From NCBI GenBank assembly GCA_030715195.1, contig JAUYVI010000011.1:39331-103330 (forward strand): a stretch of 64,000 nucleotides of DNA, written 5' to 3'. Both the position numbers and the translations under genes were made by a program. The notes beneath the pieces were generated by a model that did no database searches, had not been told where the DNA came from, and saw nothing but the letters and a program-made list of their open reading frames with translations. The DNA is from Dongia sedimenti. Its GTDB lineage: Bacteria; Pseudomonadota; Alphaproteobacteria; Dongiales; Dongiaceae. Below, one piece after another: positions 58,355-64,000 of the stretch. Position 1 is the first letter of the stretch. Every line of letters begins with the position of its first letter.

Positions 58355-58864
58355 TCAGGTCTTGGGCTTGAGATGCAGGTGCCGGTGCGGCGTTTCTGAG
58401 CCATGACCATGCGAATGACCCTGGGCCGCATGCGCCGGCGCACCATGCCGGTGCCGGGTTTCCGCGACTTCGACGGCGGTCAAATGCAGGTGCCCGTGTC
58501 GCACGCCGGTTTCCGCGATCAGGCTTTCGGCAAAGGCCCGGAGCGCACCGGTCGGGCCACGCAGCAGAGTGACCTCGAGGCAGTTCTCGTGGTCGAGATG
58601 AACATGCAGCGCCGAAAGGACGAAATCGTGATGCCCATGCTGGGCATTGGTCAGGCGCTGGGCGAGATCGCGCTGGTGGTGGTTGTAGACATAGGAGACG
58701 CAGCCGACCGAATAGCCGGCCGGATCCTCGCCGGTGTCGGCCTCCAGCCGATCGCGCACCAGGTCACGGATCGCCTCCGACCGGTTCTGGTATCCCTTGC
58801 GCGCGATGTAGGAGTCGAAATCGGCAAGCAGCCCTTCCTCCAGAGAAATCGTCACCCGTTCCAA
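58355..58864 (-). CDS. nikR: Nickel-responsive regulator NikR with a histidine-rich tail
   Basis: A ribbon-helix-helix repressor that binds DNA when loaded with nickel. 169 aa, about 30 longer than usual. Residues 1-45 are the RHH domain (RVTISLEEGLLADFDSYIAR). The ACT-like metal domain has SYVYNHHQ, H76 and HVHLDHENC (H87, H89, C95), which match the E. coli nickel ligands. The C-terminal 32 residues are His-rich (HRHGAPAHAAQGHSHGHG). The start is taken as TTG 58864 with GGGAGG upstream; a GTG nearer the RHH domain is also possible. No nickel transporter or hydrogenase/urease gene is in the window. Confidence 0.88.
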   Translation of the reverse strand: MERVTISLEEGLLADFDSYIARKGYQNRSEAIRDLVRDRLEADTGEDPAGYSVGCVSYVYNHHQRDLAQRLTNAQHGHHDFVLSALHVHLDHENCLEVTLLRGPTGALRAFAESLIAETGVRHGHLHLTAVEVAETRHRHGAPAHAAQGHSHGHGSETPHRHLHLKPKT

Positions 58865-59060
58865 TTCTGCCTCCCTGCGTGCCAGGCTCCTGTTTAGCCG
58901 CCATGGACCGGGGTCGGCAATCCGGGTCGTGCCGCACGCGCGTTCCACGGGGATCCGGATCGCGCTGGCCCTGCGACGGCATCGCCGCACAAAACGCGCA
59001 TGGACAGCCCGCCACGCCTGCGATTTAGTGAGACCCGCAAGCAGCATCAAGGAGAGGCGA

Positions 59061-60062
59061 GTGAGCGTTCGGGTTGGAATTCTCGGTGTCGGCGTAATGG
59101 GCTCGGATCATGCGCGCATCCTCGCGACGCAGGTGCCCGGTGCAACCGTGCAGGCGATCTACGATGCCGACCCGAAGCGGGCCAAGGCCGTCGCGGCAGA
59201 GATCGGCGCCGGAACCGTGGTCACCGATGCCCTGGCGCTGATCAACGATGCCTCCGTCGACGCCGTCTTGGTCGCATCGCCCGACCAGACCCATAAGGAG
59301 TTGACCCTCGCCGGCATCGCCGCGAACAAGCCGGTGCTGTGCGAGAAGCCGCTGGCGCCGACGCCGGCGGAATGCCTGGAGGTCATCGCCGCGGAGGTTA
59401 AGCTCGGACGTCGGCTGGTGCAGATCGGCTACATGCGCCGCTTCGATCCATCCTATGTCGAGATGAAAGCCGGTCTCGCTTCGGGTCGGCTTGGCTCAGC
59501 GCTGATGTTCCATTGCATCCACCGCAATGTCGCGGCGCCGGACTGGTTCGATTCCAAGATGGCGGTGAACAACTCGGCAGTCCACGAGTTCGACATCGCG
59601 CGCTGGATGCTGGATGCGGAGCTCGTCGGCATCACGGTGTTCCGTCCGAAGCCGGCCAAGGGCAGCTCGCCCGGTGCGCCGGTCTTCCTCATGCTGGAAT
59701 CGGCCACGGGTCAGCTGGTGACGGTCGAAGTCTTCAACGACGCGGCCTATGGCTACGACGTGCGCGGCGAACTGGTCTGCGAGAAGGGGACAATCGCCCT
59801 GCGCGCGCCGACCCGCACCGAGACCAACGCCGAATTAATTCAGGGCATCGCCTATCCGGCCGATTGGCGGCCGCGCTTCGCCGACGCCTATCGTCTTCAG
59901 GCTCAGGCCTGGGTCAAGGCCATCGCGCGCGGAACGGCTACGGGCGCAAGCGCGTGGGACGGCTATGCCGCGGCGGCGATTGCCGAGGCAGGGCTGCTCT
60001 CGCTCGCCGATGGGCGCCGCGTCGAAATTCGTTTGGCCGATCGGCCGCCCCTCTACCGCTGA
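59061..60062 (+). CDS. Gfo/Idh/MocA family oxidoreductase (inositol 2-dehydrogenase-like)
   Basis: 333 aa NAD(P)-dependent sugar or cyclitol dehydrogenase. The Rossmann start is VGILGVGVMGSDHARIL, EKPLAPTPAE carries the catalytic Lys, and NSAVHEFDIARWML the His/Asp pair. The GTG at 59061 is preferred (AGGAGAGG upstream); the longer frame is discarded. It lies upstream of a sugar ABC importer, so the imported sugar or inositol is its likely substrate (inference). Confidence 0.88.
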   Translation: MSVRVGILGVGVMGSDHARILATQVPGATVQAIYDADPKRAKAVAAEIGAGTVVTDALALINDASVDAVLVASPDQTHKELTLAGIAANKPVLCEKPLAPTPAECLEVIAAEVKLGRRLVQIGYMRRFDPSYVEMKAGLASGRLGSALMFHCIHRNVAAPDWFDSKMAVNNSAVHEFDIARWMLDAELVGITVFRPKPAKGSSPGAPVFLMLESATGQLVTVEVFNDAAYGYDVRGELVCEKGTIALRAPTRTETNAELIQGIAYPADWRPRFADAYRLQAQAWVKAIARGTATGASAWDGYAAAAIAEAGLLSLADGRRVEIRLADRPPLYR

Positions 60063-60228
60063 CGGCCCGGGCCAAGGCCCGGTCGGTATGGCTTTCTTTG
60101 CTGAAGATAAAATCATACTATTTGGCCAGGGCCGGCTGCGAAGTCCTTGCAGACAGGACCCGAGTGCAATAAAAAATTGCGTAACGTGAAGCGGCCGTCA
60201 GAGCTGCGAGCGGACAGGGAGGACATGA

Positions 60229-60969
60229 GTGGCGTTGCTCGATATTCGCAACATCTCCATGCATTTCGGCGCCATCCACGCGCTGACGGATCTCAGCTTT
60301 TCCGTCAATGCGGGAGAGGTGGTCGGCCTCATGGGCGATAACGGCGCCGGCAAGTCGACGATGGTCAAGATCATCGCCGGCAATTTCCGGCCGACCGAGG
60401 GCGAGATCGTCGTCGAAGGCGAAGTGTGTCACTTCCACAAACCGGTTGACGCGCGGGCCAAGGGTATCGAGGTCGTCTACCAGGACCTGGCGCTCGCCGA
60501 CAATCTGACGGCCGCGCAGAACGTGTTTCTCGGCCGCGAGGTGAAGAAGGGCTTCTGGCCCTTTCGCGTGCTCCACAAGAAGGCGATGATCGACCGCTCG
60601 GGCGAGCTCTTTCAGGAGCTGAAGTCGGAGACCCGGCCGCGCGACCTGGTGAAGAAGATGTCCGGCGGCCAGCGGCAGGCGGTCGCCATCGCGCGCACCC
60701 GCCTTTCCCAATGCAAGCTGATCCTGATGGACGAGCCGACCGCCGCCATTTCGGTCCGGCAGGTCGCCGAGGTCCTGGGGCTCATCAAGCGCCTGAAGGC
60801 GCAGGGGGTCTCGGTCATCCTGATCAGCCACCGCATGCCCGACGTGTTCGCCGTCTGCGACCGCATCGTGGTGCTGCGGCGCGGCACCAAGGTCGCGGAC
60901 AAGCACACCGAGCAGACCAACCCGGAAGAGATCACCGGCCTGATTACAGGAGCGATCCGTGCCGCCTGA
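60229..60969 (+). CDS. Sugar ABC transporter ATP-binding protein (FrcA-like)
   Basis: 246 aa, a single ATPase domain rather than the double domain of RbsA/XylG. Walker A is GDNGAGKST, the signature is MSGGQRQAVAIAR and Walker B is LILMDEPTAAI. The single-domain form is known in fructose/inositol-type importers such as FrcA. The GTG start at 60229 follows AGGGAGG. It overlaps the permease by 11 bp. Confidence 0.87.
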   Translation: MALLDIRNISMHFGAIHALTDLSFSVNAGEVVGLMGDNGAGKSTMVKIIAGNFRPTEGEIVVEGEVCHFHKPVDARAKGIEVVYQDLALADNLTAAQNVFLGREVKKGFWPFRVLHKKAMIDRSGELFQELKSETRPRDLVKKMSGGQRQAVAIARTRLSQCKLILMDEPTAAISVRQVAEVLGLIKRLKAQGVSVILISHRMPDVFAVCDRIVVLRRGTKVADKHTEQTNPEEITGLITGAIRAA

Positions 60970-62092
60970 ACTCCGTACCGCCCCCTTGAGTCCTGAAGGT
61001 GAAATAGCCCTCGAATCTGGCCACGCCTCCGTCTCTGACGTCGTCGGGCACAAGGAGCATTCGATCGCGAAAGCGCTCCTCGCCAGCCAACCCTTCTGGG
61101 TGACGGTGGCGCTGTTCGTGCTGATCATGTTCATGGTTGCCTCCGAACCCACCTTCGGCACGTCGAACAACGTCGGCAATATCGCGCGCAACTTCGCGCC
61201 GTTCGGCATCATGGCGCTCGGCATGACCATGGTGATCATCACCGGCGGCATCGACCTCTCGGTCGGCTCGGTCATGGGCCTGGTGGCGATCGTGGCCGGC
61301 TTGTTCCTGACCTGGGAATATCCCTGGTACGTCGCCTTCTTCATGGGCCTTTTGACCGGCCTTGCCTGCGGGGTGGTGAACGGGTTCTTCGTTGCCTATG
61401 TCGGCATGCCGTCCTTCGTGGTGACGCTCGGCATGCTGTCGCTGGCGCGCTCGCTGGCGGTGGTCTTCTCCAGCAACCAGATGCTCTACAAGTTCGGGCC
61501 GGATGCGCCGACCGTGAAGGCGATCGGTCAGGCGAAGTGGCCGCTGCATCCGCCGCACGGCTGGGCGCCGGCCTGGATGCCGGAGATCTCCTCGCATTTC
61601 TGGACCATGGTGATCATCGCGCTGTTCGTCGGCTTCGTCTTCAACTTCACCGCCTGGGGCCGGCATCTCTTCGCCATCGGCGGCAATGAGCCGGCGGCGC
61701 GCATGACCGGCGTGCCGGTCGACCGGATCAAGTTCCAGGCCTATGTCTTCTCGGCCTTCACCGCGACCGTCGCCTCGCTGCTGCTGCTCGGCTACAACGG
61801 CTCGGCGATCAACGCCATGGGCCAGGGCTACGAGCTGCGCGTCATCGCCGCGACGGTGATCGGCGGCGCCAACCTGATGGGCGGCGCCGGCACCGCTTAT
61901 GGCGCAGTGGTCGGCTCGGCCCTGCTCGAGGTCATCCGCAACGCGTTGCTGATGGCGGGCATCGATTCCAATTGGCAGGGTGCCTTCGTCGGCGCCTTCA
62001 TCGTTCTCGCGGTGCTCCTCGGCATGATGACCACCGATCGCTCGGTGGTATCGGGCGTCATCGGCCGGCTGTTCTCGAAGAAGCATCGTTAG
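60959..62092 (+). CDS. Sugar ABC transporter permease (RbsC/FrcC-like)
   Basis: 377 aa, with an N-terminal polar leader of about 40 residues, then about ten membrane helices. ALGMTMVIITGGIDLSVGSV and GGNEPAARMTGVPVDRIK are typical of the ribose/fructose class. The GTG start has AGGAG upstream and overlaps the ATPase. The substrate is an unknown monosaccharide or polyol. Confidence 0.88.
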   Translation: MPPELRTAPLSPEGEIALESGHASVSDVVGHKEHSIAKALLASQPFWVTVALFVLIMFMVASEPTFGTSNNVGNIARNFAPFGIMALGMTMVIITGGIDLSVGSVMGLVAIVAGLFLTWEYPWYVAFFMGLLTGLACGVVNGFFVAYVGMPSFVVTLGMLSLARSLAVVFSSNQMLYKFGPDAPTVKAIGQAKWPLHPPHGWAPAWMPEISSHFWTMVIIALFVGFVFNFTAWGRHLFAIGGNEPAARMTGVPVDRIKFQAYVFSAFTATVASLLLLGYNGSAINAMGQGYELRVIAATVIGGANLMGGAGTAYGAVVGSALLEVIRNALLMAGIDSNWQGAFVGAFIVLAVLLGMMTTDRSVVSGVIGRLFSKKHR

Positions 62093-62144
62093 GACCGGTT
62101 CACTGCGGCAATCAGTGAAAACACAAGAACTGGGAGGAGACCTC

Positions 62145-63149
62145 ATGAGAAAGCTGATCTTGACCACGGCCGTGGCCTTCGGCGCGATGATGGCCGTTGC
62201 CTCCGGCGCTCAGGCGAAGTTCGTCTTCGCGCTGGTGCCGAAGAACATGAACAATCCGTTCTTCGATCAGGCCCGCGACGGCTGCAAGAAGGCCGAGGCG
62301 GAGTCGAACGGCGCGTTCGAATGCATGTATATCGGCCCCGGCGAGCATGGCGGCGGCGACGAGCAGGTGACCATCGTCCAGGATCTGGTCGCCAAGGGCG
62401 TCGACGGCATCGCGGTGTCGCCGTCCAACGCGGCGGCCATGGCGGGCCCGCTGCAGGCGGCGAAGGATGCCGGCATCCCGGTTCTCACCTGGGATTCCGA
62501 CCTGCTGCCGGAGAACAAGGAGTTGCGCGTCGCCTATATCGGCACGCACAACTACGACATCGGCGTGAACCTGGCGAAGGTCGCCATGGCGGCGAAGCCG
62601 AAGGGCGGCACGATCTGCATCCAGTCGGGCGGTGCCGCCGCGGCGAACCACAACGAGCGCATGCAGGGCATCCGCGACACGCTGGCAGGCAAGCAGTCGG
62701 CGGCTTCGCCGGGTGACCGCCTGACCGGCCAGAACGGGTGGACCGAGATCGACGGCTGCCCGCTCTACACTAACGACGACTTCCCGGTCTCGGTGCAGCA
62801 GTTCACCGACACGATGGCGAAGAATCCGAAACTGGACGCGTTCATCCCGACCGGCGGCTTCCCGCAGTTCATTCCCGATGCGAACCGCGCGGCGGTCGAG
62901 CCGTTCAAGGACGCGATCGCGAAGAAGCAGCTGGCTCTGATCGTCGCCGACACCCTGCCGGTGCAGATCGACCAGATGAAGGAAGGCCTGTCCCTGGGGC
63001 AGGTCGGCCAGCGTCCCTTCGAGATGGGCTACAAGACCATGTTCGCCCTGAAGGACATCAAGGAAGGCAAGGCCCCGCCGGCCGACCCGACCTATACCGG
63101 CCTCGACGTCTGCACGCCGGAGACCGTGGACACCTGCATCGGCAAGTAA
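62145..63149 (+). CDS. Sugar ABC transporter substrate-binding protein
   Basis: 334 aa. The signal peptide covers residues 1-24 (ends GAQAKF). The binding fold is type I (Peripla_BP_4-like): FVFALVPKNMNNPFFDQARD, DGIAVSPSNAAAMAGPLQ. Four cysteines are seen in the mature part (DGCKK, FECMY, TICIQ, DGCPL), with two more at the C-terminus (LDVC, DTCIGK). TGGGAGGAG precedes the ATG. It is last in the operon, followed by a terminator; having the binding protein last is less common than first. Confidence 0.9.
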   Translation: MRKLILTTAVAFGAMMAVASGAQAKFVFALVPKNMNNPFFDQARDGCKKAEAESNGAFECMYIGPGEHGGGDEQVTIVQDLVAKGVDGIAVSPSNAAAMAGPLQAAKDAGIPVLTWDSDLLPENKELRVAYIGTHNYDIGVNLAKVAMAAKPKGGTICIQSGGAAAANHNERMQGIRDTLAGKQSAASPGDRLTGQNGWTEIDGCPLYTNDDFPVSVQQFTDTMAKNPKLDAFIPTGGFPQFIPDANRAAVEPFKDAIAKKQLALIVADTLPVQIDQMKEGLSLGQVGQRPFEMGYKTMFALKDIKEGKAPPADPTYTGLDVCTPETVDTCIGK

Positions 63150-63178
63150 GCCGGCGCTTCTATCTCTCATCCAACTCG

Positions 63179-63209
63179 ACGGGCGGCCGGCAGCGGCCGC
63201 CCGTTTTTC
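63179..63209 (+). terminator. Rho-independent terminator of the sugar ABC operon
   Basis: An 11-base perfect stem (ACGGGCGGCCG at 63179-63189 with 63194-63204), a 4-base loop, and TTTTT. It lies 29 bp after the stop. Confidence 0.88.
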
Positions 63210-63506
63210 TTCGCGTCACTTGCAGGAACCGTCCGGCAACCGGGGGCACTGGCCCCGCATGGCCCAGGCAATCGGATTGAAGTTGGATTCCCGTCGCCGT
63301 CGCAAGCTCACGGCGGCGGAAGGGTCGAGGAAGACGGTCTACGTCACCCTAGCTGAGCGAGGGCGCGCAAGCCCGGCTAGAGCGAAATGATGCGGAGCGA
63401 GATTGGTGCTTACCTTTACGCCGCTGCCGGGCGCAGGGGCGTAAATCCATGCCAAGCTGTTGATGATGATGGGCTTTCTGCCCATCGACAGGCCCAAGCG
63501 ATTCTT

Positions 63507-63530
63507 CGTTCTGTAAACCCCGGGTAAACC
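63507..63530 (-). repeat. Noncoding element copy B (block 2 only)
   Basis: It contains GTTCTGTAAA and GGGTAAA, giving GTAAA twice with an 11-bp period. It shares the flanking AGCGATTCT and CG with copy C. No block 1 was found beside it. Confidence 0.5.
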
Positions 63531-63666
63531 TTGGCCCGCGGGCGAGCATCCTGGCCGAACGTACGCTCGCGCTTTTACCGCATCCGTCCTCTTTTGAGGC
63601 GTTCAGGCACGCCAACTCGCTGACGATGAATGCATTTGCACGGCTTTGGCCCGCGGAGCGATTCTG

Positions 63667-63820
63667 CGTTCTGTAAAAGCTGGGTACAAGCTCGGCCGCA
63701 GACTTTCATTCTGTCTGCGTCCGGTCTGCGTTGCAGAGCAGCAACCGCGGTCACGCCGGCGCGCGTTCCGATACAGCATTCACGATGTCAAAGAGCGCGC
63801 CGATCATACCACGATCGGCG
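63667..63820 (-). repeat. Two-block conserved noncoding element, copy C
   Basis: Read on the minus strand it has block 1 (63820-63806, CGCCGATCGTGGTAT), then block 2 (63694-63667, with TTGTACCC and GCTTTTACAGAACG). The order is the same as in copy A, but the blocks are about 111 bp apart instead of 64. Block 1 lies inside a palindrome here. Confidence 0.5.
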
Positions 63821-63928
63821 CCGCGCGTCTCGCAGCGCGCGCGTGAAGGTGACGTAAAGGATTCTGTGTCAGGGCAAGGAAGGGGTACTCCAGATGTGAA
63901 CTGCCAAGCACACAAGAGGAGCACCCCC

Positions 63929-64000
63929 ATGCCACAGCAAGCTGCGACGATCACGAGTTTACCAATGGCTTTTGAAGTCGTGAAGGCAATGCAGGCGGAC
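63929..64000 (+). CDS. Start of an unidentified protein, cut by window end
   Basis: ATG at 63929 with AGAGGAG upstream opens 24 codons (MPQQAATITSLPMAFEVVKA and on) up to the window edge. Too short to identify. Confidence 0.5.
   Translation, partial: MPQQAATITSLPMAFEVVKAMQAD

Larger units (their letters stand above)
63210..63928. other. Long gene-free stretch with repeats
   Basis: 719 bp without a convincing gene. It holds the second copy (63667-63820, minus orientation) and a partial third copy (63507-63530) of the element at 24099-24205. It also holds an 11-base direct repeat TTGGCCCGCGG (63531-63541 and 63646-63656), an inverted repeat TTTACGCC/GGCGTAAA (63415-63445) and a palindrome CGCCGATC-N7-GATCGGCG (63798-63820). 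Small ORFs here have noncoding-like composition. Confidence 0.6.

Noticed and set aside
60063..60110. GGGCC/GGCCC hairpin after the Gfo/Idh gene as terminator
   Set aside because: Short arms and no continuous T-run; it may even lie within the operon transcript.
63349..63615. 88-codon minus-strand frame in the gap after the sugar importer
   Set aside because: Composition is noncoding-like and it runs through the repeat copies; no convincing RBS.

Overview
The window is high-GC, with strongly biased third positions, dense 4-base ATGA/GTGA gene overlaps and GGAGG-type ribosome binding sites. The gene set (xoxF5-type methanol dehydrogenase, glutathione-linked formaldehyde oxidation, NahK/ErcS-type hybrid kinase, fused GlgE and TreS-Pep2, HWE kinase) points to a methylotrophy-capable alphaproteobacterium, probably Rhodospirillales-like. 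That placement is inferred from gene content; no rRNA or tRNA gene is present to confirm it.

Layout. (1) 1-6726: an NCS1-permease-like protein cut by the window edge, divergent from a complete urea ABC importer operon urtABCDE. (2) 6769-28908: one large C1 island. It holds gfa; a minus-strand operon of cytochrome c, PQQ-associated ABC binding protein, beta-propeller, ABC ATPase, ABC permease and an unknown exported protein; plus-strand genes for a metallohydrolase and a SoxYZ-like carrier; two small unknowns; pqqABCDE; xoxF-xoxG-xoxJ and a Cys/Trp rhodanese-like protein; a minus-strand SsuABC-like importer; and fghA plus the glutathione-dependent formaldehyde dehydrogenase gene. Together they can make PQQ, oxidise methanol in the periplasm with a lanthanide-type enzyme, pass electrons to cytochrome c and oxidise formaldehyde to formate through glutathione adducts. 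(3) 29139-33667: FIST-domain protein, hybrid histidine kinase and a convergent LuxR-type regulator, a plausible sensor module for the C1 genes. (4) 33956-52507: glgA followed by a tightly overlapped operon glgE-treS/pep2-glgB-glgX-treZ-malQ-treY. It encodes an alpha-glucan/trehalose cycle (trehalose to maltose to maltose-1-phosphate to glucan, and glucan back to trehalose) with no glgC. (5) 52618-58864: diacylglycerol-kinase-like and inositol-monophosphatase-like genes, a DUF1488-like gene, a hemerythrin-like protein, an SDR pseudogene, a response regulator, an HWE kinase and NikR. (6) 59061-63149: a Gfo/Idh/MocA dehydrogenase and a three-gene sugar ABC importer. (7) 63150-64000: a repeat-bearing gene-free stretch and the first codons of an unknown gene.

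Main non-obvious observations: a two-block conserved noncoding element present near 24.1 kb and, inverted, near 63.7 kb, with a third partial copy at 63.5 kb; a pair of 11-bp-spaced GTAAA repeats inside it; three promoter-like GGAAC-N16-NGTT sites, matching the alphaproteobacterial EcfG general-stress pattern, in front of glgE, the hemerythrin gene and a response regulator; an SDR pseudogene reduced to its two ends; and several uncharacterised exported proteins in the xox/pqq island.
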